A stretch of DNA of 64,000 bases from Elizabethkingia bruuniana. GTDB lineage: Bacteria > Bacteroidota > Bacteroidia > Flavobacteriales > Weeksellaceae. The notes beneath the pieces are model-generated. The model was given only the letters and a program-made list of their open reading frames with translations, was not told the origin of the DNA and searched no databases. Position numbers and translations under genes: made by a program. Below are positions 16,743-26,124 of the stretch, piece after piece; the first letter of the stretch is position 1; each line of letters starts with the position of its first letter. Location: assembly GCF_002024805.1 (NCBI RefSeq), contig NZ_CP014337.1, forward strand, positions 2,170,001 through 2,234,000, given 5' to 3'.

Positions 16743-17879
16743 ATGGATTTTCCTATTTTACTAATAGTTATTATTGCTTTAGCACTAATCTTTGATTATA
16801 TCAATGGTTTCCATGACGCAGCCAATTCTATTGCCACAATTGTATCCACAAAAGTATTGACGCCATTTCAGGCTGTACTGTGGGCAGCATTATGGAATTT
16901 TGCCGCTTTCTTCCTTGCAGCGTATGTAATAGGGGAATTTAAAATTGGAAATACCATTGCTAAAACGGTTAACGAAAATTTCATTACTCTCGAAGTAATT
17001 TTCTCAGGACTTATTGCTGCTATAGCATGGAACCTGCTTACCTGGTGGTTTGGAATTCCTTCCTCTTCATCACATACTCTTATCGGAGGTTTCTTAGGCG
17101 CTGCTCTAATGCACGCTTTTGTTACAGATTACAACCAGATAGCTGCAGCACAACCGGGGCTTGGCTTTTTTGATACGTTCTCTTTAGCATTCAAGCAACT
17201 GACGACTCAGGGGGTTGTTAAATTTAATGTAGTAATCCCTATCTTCTTATTTATTTTCCTGGCACCTCTTATCGGGATGGTTATTTCAATTATCATTACA
17301 CTGATTATTGTACATCTTTATAAAAGGAGTAATCCTCATAAGGCAGATCAGGCGTTCAAAAAACTACAGTTAGCTTCTTCGGCCCTGTTTAGTTTAACGC
17401 ACGGTTTGAATGATGCGCAAAAAGTAATGGGTATTATCGGAGCCGCAGTAATCTTTTACCATGTAAACATTTTACAGGACGGATATGCTGCAATGCCTTC
17501 AGCTGACAGATTCAACTACTTTGCACAACATTACCTTTGGGTACCATTGGTATCTTTCCTTGCCATCGCATTGGGAACAATGAGTGGCGGCTGGAAGATT
17601 ATCAAGACCATGGGAACAAAAATTACAAAAGTAACTCCATTAGAAGGTGTAAGTGCAGAAACTGCAGGAGCGCTAACATTATTCATCACTGAATATTTAG
17701 CTATTCCGGTTTCTACAACGCACACTATTACAGGTTCTATCATTGGTGTAGGACTTACAAAACGTGTTTCCGCGGTACGCTGGGGAATTACAGTAAGCTT
17801 ACTTTGGGCATGGGTACTTACGATTCCAATCAGTGCTCTTGTAGCGGCTATTGCATATCTTATTGTAATATTATTCTAA
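16743..17879 (+). CDS. pit: inorganic phosphate transporter, Pit family
   Basis: Proton-coupled low-affinity phosphate (metal-phosphate) permease of the inner membrane, 378 residues with about ten transmembrane helices. Two PHO4-type signatures are visible: DYINGFHDAANSIATIVSTK near the start and LTHGLNDAQKVMGII in the middle. GIPSSSSHTLIGGFLG and PVSTTHTITGSIIG are the paired re-entrant motifs. It forms an operon with the DUF47 gene and ends at a terminator. Confidence 0.95.
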   Translation: MDFPILLIVIIALALIFDYINGFHDAANSIATIVSTKVLTPFQAVLWAALWNFAAFFLAAYVIGEFKIGNTIAKTVNENFITLEVIFSGLIAAIAWNLLTWWFGIPSSSSHTLIGGFLGAALMHAFVTDYNQIAAAQPGLGFFDTFSLAFKQLTTQGVVKFNVVIPIFLFIFLAPLIGMVISIIITLIIVHLYKRSNPHKADQAFKKLQLASSALFSLTHGLNDAQKVMGIIGAAVIFYHVNILQDGYAAMPSADRFNYFAQHYLWVPLVSFLAIALGTMSGGWKIIKTMGTKITKVTPLEGVSAETAGALTLFITEYLAIPVSTTHTITGSIIGVGLTKRVSAVRWGITVSLLWAWVLTIPISALVAAIAYLIVILF

Positions 17880-17899
17880 AGTAAAACAATAAAGAAATA

Positions 17900-17926
17900 A
17901 AACTACCCTTTTCGGGTAGTTTTTTT
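17900..17926 (+). terminator. terminator after pit
   Basis: A 9-bp stem (AAACTACCC / GGGTAGTTT) with a TTTTC loop and a U-run, 20 nt after the stop codon. Confidence 0.85.
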
Positions 17927-17960
17927 ATGTCTTTAAAGTCTGAAATGAAAGTAAAAACAT

Positions 17961-17968
17961 TATTTTTG
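17961..17968 (+). promoter_or_regulatory. -7 box four bases before the polyprenyl synthase ATG
   Basis: TATTTTTG matches TAnnTTTG and is followed by 4 nt and then the ATG at 17973. If used, transcription would begin at or next to the start codon and give a leaderless mRNA. Confidence 0.45.
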
Positions 17969-17972
17969 TAGT

Positions 17973-18944
17973 ATGAAGTTTTTTGATCAATATCAGGACC
18001 TTGTTTCCGAGGGAATAGAGAAACATAAATTTACGCAGAAGCCAACTGAGCTATACGATCCCATTAACTACATTATCTCACACGGGGGGAAAAGATTGCG
18101 CCCGATGATGGTGATGATGGCATGTGATCTGTTTGGTGGTGATATGGAAACAGCTATAAAGCCGGCACTAGCAATCGAATTCTTTCATAATTTCACGCTA
18201 ATTCACGATGATATTATGGACGAAGCGCCACTACGCCGTAATAAGCCTACAATTCATACTCTGCATGGTATTAATACCGGAATTCTTTCAGGAGATGCAT
18301 TAATGATTAAAGCCTACCAATTCTTTGAAGATCTGGAACCGGAATTATTCAAAAAATGTGTGAAGATATTCTCTGAAACAGGAGCTGTACTATGCGAAGG
18401 TCAGCAGTTAGATATTAACTTCGAGAATATGCCAAATGTAACTTATCGTGATTATATGTTAATGATCACTAATAAAACAGGTGTACTGAGTGCTGCATCT
18501 CTTAAGATAGGAGCGCTTATTGGTGGTGCCAGCGATGAGCAGGCTGAATACCTTTACAACTTCGGATTACATATTGGTATTGCATTCCAGATTATGGATG
18601 ATTACCTGGATGTATTCGGAAAGCAGGAGCAATTTGGTAAAAAACATGCCGGAGATATTTTTGAAAATAAAAAAACTATCCTATACCTTATCGCATTAAA
18701 ATTTGCAAACGAAGAGGAACGCAGAGAACTAAACTTCTGGTATTCCAAGAAAACGGATAATATTGACAAAGTTTACGGTGTAGAAAAAATATTCCGCAGA
18801 ACTAAAGTTGATGAGAAAGTACAGCGTCTGATCCAAAGACATAACGAAAAAGGTCAGCACTACTTAAATAAAATTAATCTTCCTGACGATAAGAAGCAGC
18901 CATTTATAGAACTTGCAAACTATCTGTTAAAAAGAGATTCATAA
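17973..18944 (+). CDS. polyprenyl (octaprenyl/heptaprenyl-type) diphosphate synthase
   Basis: Trans-isoprenyl diphosphate synthase, 323 residues, which condenses IPP onto allylic diphosphates to make the side chain of menaquinone. The first Asp-rich motif is LIHDDIMDEAPLRRNKPT and the second QIMDDYLDVFG; GGKRLRPMM is the conserved IPP-binding start. Chain length cannot be read safely, but the small residues before the first motif (FFHNFTLIHDD) suggest a long-chain product. A GSCFA gene follows 5 nt after the stop, so they are cotranscribed. Confidence 0.92.
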   Translation: MKFFDQYQDLVSEGIEKHKFTQKPTELYDPINYIISHGGKRLRPMMVMMACDLFGGDMETAIKPALAIEFFHNFTLIHDDIMDEAPLRRNKPTIHTLHGINTGILSGDALMIKAYQFFEDLEPELFKKCVKIFSETGAVLCEGQQLDINFENMPNVTYRDYMLMITNKTGVLSAASLKIGALIGGASDEQAEYLYNFGLHIGIAFQIMDDYLDVFGKQEQFGKKHAGDIFENKKTILYLIALKFANEEERRELNFWYSKKTDNIDKVYGVEKIFRRTKVDEKVQRLIQRHNEKGQHYLNKINLPDDKKQPFIELANYLLKRDS

Positions 18945-18949
18945 TATAA

Positions 18950-19915
18950 ATGCTTTTCAGAACTGAAATACAACTTGCCGAAAGCAAGCAGAAAATTCAG
19001 GCTGAAGATCGTATTTTCAGCATTGGAAGTTGTTTCGCTACAGAAATGGCTTCCATTTTTGCTTCCGGACAGTTACAAACCGTCAATAATCCTTTCGGAA
19101 CAATATTCCATCCTATAGCTGTAAATAATGCACTAAAAAGGATTTATGAAGGCCGAGAATATACTGAAGAGGATTTCATTTACCATCAGGGAAAATACAT
19201 CAGTCTGGATCATCATACGAGTTTTGATGATCAGTATCTTCATAAAAGTCTTGACAGAATTAACCAATCATTAAATGAAGCGGTTGAATTTTTAAGAGAA
19301 GCGAAATGGATTATCATTACCTATGGAACATCCTGGATATATGAATTTACAGAGCAAAACAGAATTGTTGCCAATTGCCATAAAATACCTCAGAAACATT
19401 TTACAAAAAGACTTTTGTCACATCTGGAAATTACTGATGCTATTTCGGAAACGATTAATATGCTGAAAGACATTTCCTCTGAAAAATTACAGGTACTATT
19501 TACCATTAGCCCTGTAAGGCATGTTAAAGATGGTATTGTAGAAAATCAGCGAAGCAAATCTTTACTGATTAATGCAGTTCATGAAATGGTAGAAGTATCA
19601 GAATATTGCGAATATTTGCCAATTTATGAAATTCTGATGGATGACCTCAGAGATTACAGGTTTTATAAAGAAGATCTGATTCATCCAAACAATCAGGCTA
19701 TACAATACATCTGGGAAAAGTTTTCGAAAGCCTATATTACACCAGAAACTCTTGACTTTATGAAAGAGAATCTGAAAATAAACCAGGCGCTTATGCACCG
19801 CCCTATTCAGCATAATTCTGAAGAATATATTATTTTTAAAGAAAAACTGAAGGAACGGATTGCCCAGCAACAACAGAAAGTACATCACAATATTTTTCGT
19901 GATGTGAGAATTTAA
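18950..19915 (+). CDS. GSCFA domain protein
   Basis: Protein of 321 residues carrying the GSCFA family signature FSIGSCFATEMASI at about residue 25, which gives the family its name. The family resembles SGNH-type esterases/lipases, with the motif Ser in GSCFA as the likely nucleophile. The later block IHPNNQAIQYIW has the His expected in such a catalytic site. I see no signal peptide, so it is probably cytoplasmic. The substrate is unknown. It follows the polyprenyl synthase gene by 5 nt and precedes tatD by 61 nt. Confidence 0.88.
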   Translation: MLFRTEIQLAESKQKIQAEDRIFSIGSCFATEMASIFASGQLQTVNNPFGTIFHPIAVNNALKRIYEGREYTEEDFIYHQGKYISLDHHTSFDDQYLHKSLDRINQSLNEAVEFLREAKWIIITYGTSWIYEFTEQNRIVANCHKIPQKHFTKRLLSHLEITDAISETINMLKDISSEKLQVLFTISPVRHVKDGIVENQRSKSLLINAVHEMVEVSEYCEYLPIYEILMDDLRDYRFYKEDLIHPNNQAIQYIWEKFSKAYITPETLDFMKENLKINQALMHRPIQHNSEEYIIFKEKLKERIAQQQQKVHHNIFRDVRI

Positions 19916-19976
19916 AATTCTACGCTGTATATCCAGAAACAAACAACCTTTACAACAAACAATTGATAATAATAAA

Positions 19977-20744
19977 ATGATTGATACTCACACCCACCTA
20001 TACTCCGAACAATTTGATGAAGACAGAGATAAGGCTATTAAACGGGCTAAAGAAGCTGGTGTTGAAAAGTTTTATCTTCCTGCTATAGATTCAGAAACTC
20101 ATGAAAAAATGCTGGAACTGGAAGCCCAATATCCAGACGAAATCTTTGCAATGATGGGCCTGCATCCTTGCAGTGTACAACCTGAAACCTGGAAAAAAGA
20201 ACTTGCTCTGGTAAAAGAATATCTGGATAAAAGACCATTCTGTGCTGTAGGAGAGATTGGAATAGATCTTTACTGGGACAAATCTACATTGGATATTCAG
20301 GTAAAAGCATTTGAACAGCAAATTGACTGGGCTATTGAAATGGATTTACCAATCGTAATTCATACAAGAGAAAGCTTCAACGAAACTTTTGAAGTTTTAG
20401 AAAGAAAGAAGCACCCAAAATTAAGAGGTATATTCCATTGCTTTTCAGGGAACCTGGATCAGGCACAACATGCTATAGACTTAGGATTTATATTAGGGAT
20501 AGGCGGTGTTGTCACTTTTAAGAATGGAAAAATAGATCAATTTCTAAATGAAATTCCACTGGACAAAATTGTTCTGGAAACCGACTCTCCATATCTGGCT
20601 CCTGTTCCCCACCGTGGCAAGAGAAACGAAAGTGCATATACAGCCTTGGTTCTTGGAAAACTTGTAGATCTTTATAAGAAGGACTATAAAGATATTGAGG
20701 CTATAACCAACCAGAATGCACTGAATATTTTTGGAATGAAATAA
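19977..20744 (+). CDS. TatD family metal-dependent hydrolase
   Basis: Cytoplasmic metal-dependent deoxyribonuclease-type hydrolase, 255 residues. Metal ligands are visible in IDTHTHLY (residues 2-8), AVGEIGIDLYWD, IVIHTRES, FHCFSG and LETDSPYLAP. Length and motif order match the TatD/YcfH family. It is the last gene of the run that starts with the polyprenyl synthase and is followed by a terminator hairpin. Confidence 0.93.
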   Translation: MIDTHTHLYSEQFDEDRDKAIKRAKEAGVEKFYLPAIDSETHEKMLELEAQYPDEIFAMMGLHPCSVQPETWKKELALVKEYLDKRPFCAVGEIGIDLYWDKSTLDIQVKAFEQQIDWAIEMDLPIVIHTRESFNETFEVLERKKHPKLRGIFHCFSGNLDQAQHAIDLGFILGIGGVVTFKNGKIDQFLNEIPLDKIVLETDSPYLAPVPHRGKRNESAYTALVLGKLVDLYKKDYKDIEAITNQNALNIFGMK

Positions 20745-20767
20745 GTTAGACTAATTTTATAAAGCAT

Positions 20768-20804
20768 AAACGTCATATATTATCATAATATATGGCGTTT
20801 TTTA
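20768..20804 (+). terminator. terminator after tatD
   Basis: A roughly 15-bp AT-rich hairpin (AAACGTCATATATTA pairing with TAATATATGGCGTTT, one G-U pair) with a short loop and a U-run. Confidence 0.7.
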
Positions 20805-20877
20805 TTTAAAATAAGACAAGAAAATTTTAATAATAAACCGTAAAGACTACAAAACAATTCTAAATATAAGTAAAATA

Positions 20878-20909
20878 TAATTTAAATAATTTAAATAATT
20901 TAAATAATT
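20878..20909. repeat. AT-only tandem repeat, 9-bp unit TAATTTAAA, about 3.5 copies
   Basis: Three exact copies plus a partial one in the very AT-rich 286-bp gap between tatD and the frameshifted peptide gene. The period of 9 is close to one DNA turn and the unit is partly palindromic. No other feature is visible in that gap apart from the tatD terminator. Confidence 0.7.
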
Positions 20910-21030
20910 AAAAATAGTTATAATTTTAAATCATTTAACTAATTTAAAGTCATAATAATAAATAAAAATAATTATATACATTATACTATTTTAAAATGAA
21001 AATATAATTACTAATTCTAAAAAATACAAG

Positions 21031-21245
21031 ATGAAAAATTTCAAAAAACTTTCAAGAACAGATTTAAAAAAGGTAACAGGTAGAGGATTAGCTTGTACCT
21101 ATAGCTACAAGACAGAAATGGAAATTGGACAACGTTTTCAGGCGAATGCAGGTCATGGCCAGGTAGTGAATCGGCTTATTGTGACATTGGTGTCGGCAGT
21201 GGTCCATTACGTGTAACTTCAAATGGAGGAAAATCTCGCTGTTAA
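21031..21245 (+). pseudogene. double-glycine-leader (bacteriocin-like) peptide, apparently frameshifted
   Basis: The ATG at 21031 starts a leader MKNFKKLSRTDLKKVTGRG like the GG-type leaders of Bacteroidota bacteriocin-like peptides and like the peptide at 27340. In this frame the ORF ends at 21216 with an atypical tail. From about 21107 the -1 frame reads QDRNGNWTTFSGEC and continues through SESAYCDIGVGSGP to end SNGGKSRC at 21245, a Cys/Gly-rich sequence that looks like the true core. One missing base after the TAC codon at 21103-21105 would join leader and core into a peptide of about 71 residues. I see no slippery site. The function of the family is not settled. The TlpA-like gene starts 14 nt after the repaired end. 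Confidence 0.6.
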
Positions 21246-21259
21246 ATAAAATACAAAAC

Positions 21260-22357
21260 ATGAAATTAAATACCTTCTACTTTATTCTCTTTCTATTATT
21301 TATTCTATCCTGCTCCAGAGATAAACAAACTGTGATTGAAGGTAATATTCCGAATCTACCTGACGGTACTGTATATCTATATAAAGACTGGGCAGGTAAT
21401 AAAATTGATAGTACAAGATCAAAAAATGGTGTATTTAGCTTTACATATAAGTGGGATAATTCCGGTGAACCTGTCTATTTAGGTATAGATCATAAAGATG
21501 ACAAAGGTATTTCCAGGCTTTTCAGCTTTCCTACACATGCAAAATACAGAGGTTCCGGCTGGAATACTTCAACCTTTCTTTCCGATTCTGTGATATCAAT
21601 AAAAGGAAATATCAAAGATTTTACACCAAAAGAGCTTATGCTTACTGAGAAAGTAAAGTTAGTTGAAGGTCCCCCAATTATTACAGGCAGACAAACTGAA
21701 GTATATTATAATACAGATGGTGATTTTTTTGATAATGTAAAATCTAACAAAACTAATATTATTAAAGAAAAGATAAAACAATATCCATATTCTTATCATC
21801 TGCTATATAAACTGGTTCAGAATAAGAATAATTATAATGCTGATGAAATTAAAAGTTTTATGGAATCTTTCAAAGGTGACATTACCCAAAGTAGTACTTA
21901 TAAAAAGCTTGAAAGTTATAACCAGAAACGTTTTAATAAAAAGGGTATTATGTTACCACTATTAGAGGATGAGAATGGTAATCAATTAAAAGTTATAGAT
22001 ACCAAGTATAAAAAGCATCTTATTATATTCTGGGCAAGCTGGTGCGGACCATGCAAAGCAGAAATTCCTTTGTTAAAAAAAGTACACAGTAAGACTGATG
22101 CTTCTACCGAGTTTGTATCGATCTCAATAGACAATGATGAGAATGCATGGAAAAAAGCATTAAAAGATGAAAAAATGGAATGGAAACAACTGATCGTAAA
22201 TAGCAGCTCTCCAGCTTACGAATCTTTTCAAATAATTCTTAAACTAAACAATGCTATTCCTTATACAGTATTAGTAAATAATAATCTCAAAATATTAGCA
22301 TCTTCAACCGGTTTATCTTCCGAAGAAGAATTAAATAAATTAATAGAAACGAATTAA
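21260..22357 (+). CDS. TlpA-like thioredoxin lipoprotein with N-terminal DUF4369-like region
   Basis: Periplasm-facing lipoprotein of 365 residues. The lipobox FILSC puts the lipidated cysteine at C18. Residues about 25-140 resemble the DUF4369 beta-rich region found before thioredoxin domains in Bacteroidota (VIEGNIPNLPDGTVYLYKD). The C-terminal thioredoxin domain has the active site FWASWCGPCKAEIP (C262, C265), the WKQLIVN region and the cis-Pro AIPYTVLV. It is probably a thiol-disulfide reductase. It starts 14 nt after the (repaired) GG-leader peptide, so one transcript probably carries both, and the peptide core is cysteine-rich; a role in its folding is inferred only. Confidence 0.85.
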   Translation: MKLNTFYFILFLLFILSCSRDKQTVIEGNIPNLPDGTVYLYKDWAGNKIDSTRSKNGVFSFTYKWDNSGEPVYLGIDHKDDKGISRLFSFPTHAKYRGSGWNTSTFLSDSVISIKGNIKDFTPKELMLTEKVKLVEGPPIITGRQTEVYYNTDGDFFDNVKSNKTNIIKEKIKQYPYSYHLLYKLVQNKNNYNADEIKSFMESFKGDITQSSTYKKLESYNQKRFNKKGIMLPLLEDENGNQLKVIDTKYKKHLIIFWASWCGPCKAEIPLLKKVHSKTDASTEFVSISIDNDENAWKKALKDEKMEWKQLIVNSSSPAYESFQIILKLNNAIPYTVLVNNNLKILASSTGLSSEEELNKLIETN

Positions 22358-22380
22358 TATTGCCAGAAGCAATTATAAAT

Positions 22381-22410
22381 AAAAAGCTCTGTAAATTACA
22401 GAGCTTTTTT
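22381..22410. terminator. bidirectional terminator between convergent genes
   Basis: AAAAAGCTCTGTAA pairs with TTACAGAGCTTTTT around a very short loop. It serves the TlpA-like gene (plus) and the DEAD-box helicase (minus). Confidence 0.85.
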
Positions 22411-22429
22411 ATTATTTTATTTAAAGAAA

Positions 22430-23710
22430 CTATTTCTTTTTCCCTCTAAAGAAAGGCTTTTTAGAAGTCTTTACATTTCTTTTATTGCTGTTATTGTTAT
22501 TTCCAGCATTTGAAGGTCTTGCACCACCAAAAACCGGTTTATTATTGGAATCTCTTTTTTGCTCTACCAAATCATCGGTATGAAAAGGATGTTCTTTGTT
22601 TACAAAAATTTTCTTTCCGATTAATTTTTCTGTATTTCTTAGATTCACTAAATCTAATCCGTCAACAAATGAGAATGAAGTTCCTGAAGCTCCTGCTCTA
22701 CCCGTTCTTCCAATACGGTGAACATAAGTTTCCGCTACATCTGAAAGTTCGAAGTTTACAACATATTTCAGGTTATCAATATCAATTCCTCTTGCCGCAA
22801 TATCTGTAGCTACCAGAATTCTGGTTTTTCCGCTCTTGAAATTACTCAAAGCGTTTTGTCTTGCATTCTGGGATTTGTTCCCATGAATGGCTTCAGCTGA
22901 TATTTTAGACTGATTAAGTTTTTTTGCAATTTTATCAGCTCCATGCTTCGTACGAGAGAAGACAATAACAGGAGATAAACTTTGATCCTGTAAAAGATGA
23001 ATAAGAAGATTAATTTTATCATCCTTATCTACAAAGAAAACAGATTGATCAATAGTATCCGCTGTAGAAGAAACAGGTGCTACTTCAACTTTTACAGGAT
23101 TTACCAATATTTCGGAAGCTAGTTTTTGTATTTCTTTGGGCATTGTTGCAGAAAGGAAAAGATTTTGTCTTTTCTCTGGCAAATGTTTTAAGATACGCTT
23201 TACATCATGAACAAAACCCATATCGAGCATCCTGTCCGCTTCATCCAGAACAAAAATATCCAGATTCTTCAGCGTAATAATTCCCTGGCTTATAAAGTCT
23301 AACAAACGCCCCGGAGTTGCTACGAGTATATCTACTCCTCTTTTTAGCTTTTCTTCCTGAGCACCTTGCTTTACTCCACCGAAAATCACCATTGTTTTCA
23401 ATGGCAAGTGTCTTCCGTAAGCTTCGAAGTTTTCTTCTATTTGTATTGCCAGCTCTCTTGTTGGCGTTAATATCAATGCTTTTATAACACCTTTACGGTG
23501 TTTATTTTCGCTTCTTTCTGTAAGAAGCTGTAAGATAGGAATAGCAAAAGCGGCCGTTTTTCCGGTACCGGTTTGTGCACATCCTAATAGATCTTTTCCG
23601 GCAAGAATTTTCGGTATTGCCTGCTCCTGAATAGAGGTCGGAGTCTTGTAACCTTCTTCCTGCAATGCTTTGGAAATAGGTTCTATTAATTTTAAATCGT
23701 CGAAAGTCAA
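22430..23710 (-). CDS. DEAD-box RNA helicase (RhlE type)
   Basis: ATP-dependent RNA helicase of 426 residues. Motifs: Q motif EEGYKTPTSIQEQAIP, Walker A AQTGTGKTAAF, PTRELAIQ, DEADRMLDMGF, SATMP, VIVFSRTKHGADK, ATDIAARGIDID and HRIGRTGRAG. The C-terminal tail is short, basic and Asn-rich and ends RGKKK, as in RhlE-like proteins of flavobacteria. It differs from the helicase at 14257, which has a DbpA domain. It forms its own unit, with a shared bidirectional terminator at its 3' end. Confidence 0.93.
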   Translation of the reverse strand: MTFDDLKLIEPISKALQEEGYKTPTSIQEQAIPKILAGKDLLGCAQTGTGKTAAFAIPILQLLTERSENKHRKGVIKALILTPTRELAIQIEENFEAYGRHLPLKTMVIFGGVKQGAQEEKLKRGVDILVATPGRLLDFISQGIITLKNLDIFVLDEADRMLDMGFVHDVKRILKHLPEKRQNLFLSATMPKEIQKLASEILVNPVKVEVAPVSSTADTIDQSVFFVDKDDKINLLIHLLQDQSLSPVIVFSRTKHGADKIAKKLNQSKISAEAIHGNKSQNARQNALSNFKSGKTRILVATDIAARGIDIDNLKYVVNFELSDVAETYVHRIGRTGRAGASGTSFSFVDGLDLVNLRNTEKLIGKKIFVNKEHPFHTDDLVEQKRDSNNKPVFGGARPSNAGNNNNSNKRNVKTSKKPFFRGKKK

Positions 23711-23754
23711 ATATATAATTTTAAATCTTTAATGTAAACGGAAATAGACAACGA

Positions 23755-24738
23755 TTATCCGTGCAGCATTTTCCAAATGGCATCCTTCAACTCCATTAAC
23801 CCTTCCCCGGTAACTCCTGAGAAAAATAATGGTTGACGATTTTCCGGAAATTCAGCTGCAATTTCTGTTTTTAATTCTTCATCCAGTAAGTCTGATTTGG
23901 AAATAGAGATTAAAAAATCTTTATCCAAAAGCTCTGGATTGTATTCTTTCAATTCATTTTCAAGGATCTTAAATTCCTGAAAATGATCTTCTGAATCAGC
24001 AGGGATAAGGAATAAAAGAATAGAGTTTCTCTCTATATGTCTTAAAAAACGATGTCCTAAACCTTTTCCTTCTGCAGCTCCCTCTATAATACCTGGGATA
24101 TCTGCCATTACAAAAGATTTATAATTTCGGTAATTAACAATACCCAAATTGGGTGTCAATGTAGTAAAGGCATAGTTAGCAATCTTTGGTTTTGCCGCAG
24201 ATACAGAAGATAAAAGAGTAGATTTTCCGGCATTTGGAAAGCCTACTAATCCTACGTCTGCCAATACTTTTAGTTCAAATACGATAAAGCCCTCCTCTCC
24301 CGGAAGCCCTGGCTGTGCATATCTAGGTGTTTGGTTGGTTGCAGATTTGAAATGTTCATTTCCTAATCCACCTTTTCCACCCTTCATCAGAACAATTTCC
24401 TGTTCGTCTTCAAGGATTTCACCAATCACCTCGCCCTCTTCATTCTTTGCAATTGTACCGATAGGAACTTCAATATAAATATCTTCTCCATCGGCACCTG
24501 TAAGCTGACTTTTTCCACCGTTTTCACCACGCTGTGCTTTTACATGTCGTGTATAACGAAGGGGTAATAATGTCCATTCATTGGCATTTCCTTTCATAAT
24601 TACGTGACCTCCACGTCCTCCGTCTCCCCCGTCAGGACCTCCTTTCGGGATATATTTTTCTCTGCGGAGATGGGCAGAACCTGCACCTCCGTGACCTGAT
24701 TGACAATGAATTTTTACGTAATCTACAAAATTGGACAT
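23755..24738 (-). CDS. obg: GTPase Obg/CgtA
   Basis: Ribosome-associated GTPase needed for 50S maturation and stress control; 327 residues from the ATG at 24738 ([15 protein letters not shown]). The N-terminal glycine-rich Obg fold ([20 protein letters not shown]) is followed by the G domain with G1 [10 protein letters not shown], switch [18 protein letters not shown] and G4 SKSDLLD. The longer frame to 24789 lacks family support. It lies 72 nt downstream of adk on the same strand, in the order hpt-adk-obg. Confidence 0.95.
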   Translation of the reverse strand: MSNFVDYVKIHCQSGHGGAGSAHLRREKYIPKGGPDGGDGGRGGHVIMKGNANEWTLLPLRYTRHVKAQRGENGGKSQLTGADGEDIYIEVPIGTIAKNEEGEVIGEILEDEQEIVLMKGGKGGLGNEHFKSATNQTPRYAQPGLPGEEGFIVFELKVLADVGLVGFPNAGKSTLLSSVSAAKPKIANYAFTTLTPNLGIVNYRNYKSFVMADIPGIIEGAAEGKGLGHRFLRHIERNSILLFLIPADSEDHFQEFKILENELKEYNPELLDKDFLISISKSDLLDEELKTEIAAEFPENRQPLFFSGVTGEGLMELKDAIWKMLHG

Positions 24739-24810
24739 ATATTTAGTTCTTGGTTTACAGTTATATAGTTTACAGTTGATCTTCATCAACCGTAAACCAG
24801 CAACTGATAG

Positions 24811-25389
24811 CTATTTTATTTTATCTACCTCAGCAAAGAGCTTATTCGAAATTTCTTCAATTTCTCCTACACCATTTACCTCGATATATTTACCTTGCTT
24901 TTTATACAATTCTGCAACTTCTGCAGTTTTAGTATAATATTCTTTGATACGGTTTCGAATAATATCTTCATTGCTATCATCCGTTCTTCCGCTTGTTTCA
25001 CCTCTCTTTAGTAATCTTTCTACCAGGATCTCATCATCTACTATTAAAGAAAGACAAATGTCGATAGGGTGATTTAATTCTTCTTCTACAATTTGTTCCA
25101 GAGCCTCAGTCTGTGCAGCAGTTCTTGGAAAACCATCGAAGATAAATCCTGCAGCATCTGTAGGCTTCTTCAGCTCATCAATAAGCATATCAATGGTAAC
25201 CTGATCCGGCACTAATTCGCCTTTGTCAATATATGACTTTGCCAGTTTTCCAAGTTCCGTATCGTTTTTCATATTGAAACGGAATAAATCTCCTGTGGAA
25301 ACCTGTTTCAGGTTGTATTTTTTTATTAAGTTCTGAGCTTGTGTACCTTTTCCACTCCCTGGAGGGCCAAATAATACAAGATTAATCAT
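24811..25389 (-). CDS. adk: adenylate kinase
   Basis: Interconverts ATP + AMP and 2 ADP. The 192-residue protein has the P-loop GPPGSGKGTQAQ, the AMP-binding FDGFPRTAAQ and RLLKRGETSGRTDDSNEDIIRNR. The LID is the short, zinc-free type, so the protein is shorter than E. coli Adk (214). It lies 25 nt downstream of the hpt stop and upstream of obg. Confidence 0.96.
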   Translation of the reverse strand: MINLVLFGPPGSGKGTQAQNLIKKYNLKQVSTGDLFRFNMKNDTELGKLAKSYIDKGELVPDQVTIDMLIDELKKPTDAAGFIFDGFPRTAAQTEALEQIVEEELNHPIDICLSLIVDDEILVERLLKRGETSGRTDDSNEDIIRNRIKEYYTKTAEVAELYKKQGKYIEVNGVGEIEEISNKLFAEVDKIK

Positions 25390-25414
25390 TTTACTTTTTT
25401 ATTTAGATTCTTTA

Positions 25415-25972
25415 TTACTTATCATTAATTTTCCCATCCTCCAAATGGTAAAGATCCTTCAGGTTTCTTCCAAGTTCATCATAATCCAGTCCGTAACCTA
25501 ATACAAACTTGTTAGGAATCTCTTTCCCGATGTAATCAATTTTAAATTGTTTGGTATAAACTTCTGGCTTTAAAAGAAGGCTTGCCAGCTTTACAGACTT
25601 TGGTCTTTGTGTATTTTTAAAGTACTCGAACAGGGCTTCAATAGTATTTCCTGTATCTACGATATCTTCAACAAGGATGATATGACGATCTTTAATATCT
25701 TTTGTCAGATCCATTTTCTTGTATACAATACCTGTAGATTGTGTCCCGGCATAAGAGCTTACCTGAAGAAATGCAATCTCACAATTTCCCGGATAATGTT
25801 TCATTAAATCAGAGAAAAACATGAATACTCCGTTAAGTACTCCAACAAAGACTGGTACTTCGTCTTTATAATCTTCGTAAATTTTAAGAGCTACATCTTT
25901 AACAATTTCTTGTAATTCTTCGTCCTTCAGATAGGGTACGAATGTTTTGTCGTGAACCTTTATTTTTTCCAT
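25415..25972 (-). CDS. hpt: hypoxanthine phosphoribosyltransferase
   Basis: Purine salvage enzyme joining hypoxanthine/guanine and PRPP, 185 residues. The PRPP motif is ILVEDIVDTGNT and the C-terminal FVLGYGLDYDELGR is a family hallmark. The ATG at 25972 is preferred over an in-frame TTG at 25981, because the -7 box at 25986-25993 would place the transcription start at about the TTG. It is first in the hpt-adk-obg run. Confidence 0.95.
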   Translation of the reverse strand: MEKIKVHDKTFVPYLKDEELQEIVKDVALKIYEDYKDEVPVFVGVLNGVFMFFSDLMKHYPGNCEIAFLQVSSYAGTQSTGIVYKKMDLTKDIKDRHIILVEDIVDTGNTIEALFEYFKNTQRPKSVKLASLLLKPEVYTKQFKIDYIGKEIPNKFVLGYGLDYDELGRNLKDLYHLEDGKINDK

Positions 25973-25985
25973 AAGTTTCAAAACG

Positions 25986-25993
25986 CAAAGATA
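25986..25993 (-). promoter_or_regulatory. -7 promoter box for hpt-adk-obg
   Basis: Minus-strand TATCTTTG matches TAnnTTTG, 13 nt before the hpt ATG, so the 5' leader would be only about 8 nt. Confidence 0.5.
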
Positions 25994-26124
25994 CGTTTTT
26001 TCATTTTTTTTCCTCCCTTTTTTACCATGAAAAGCATTTCATATAAATATATTGAAAACTTAACACACCCGTAATCAGGTAATAATCAGTGATTTCATAA
26101 TTTCGAAATATTTAATTTTAATTT

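Noticed and set aside
21031-21245. Programmed ribosomal frameshift in the GG peptide gene
   Set aside because: No slippery heptamer or stem-loop at the shift point; a simple one-base deletion or sequencing error is more likely.
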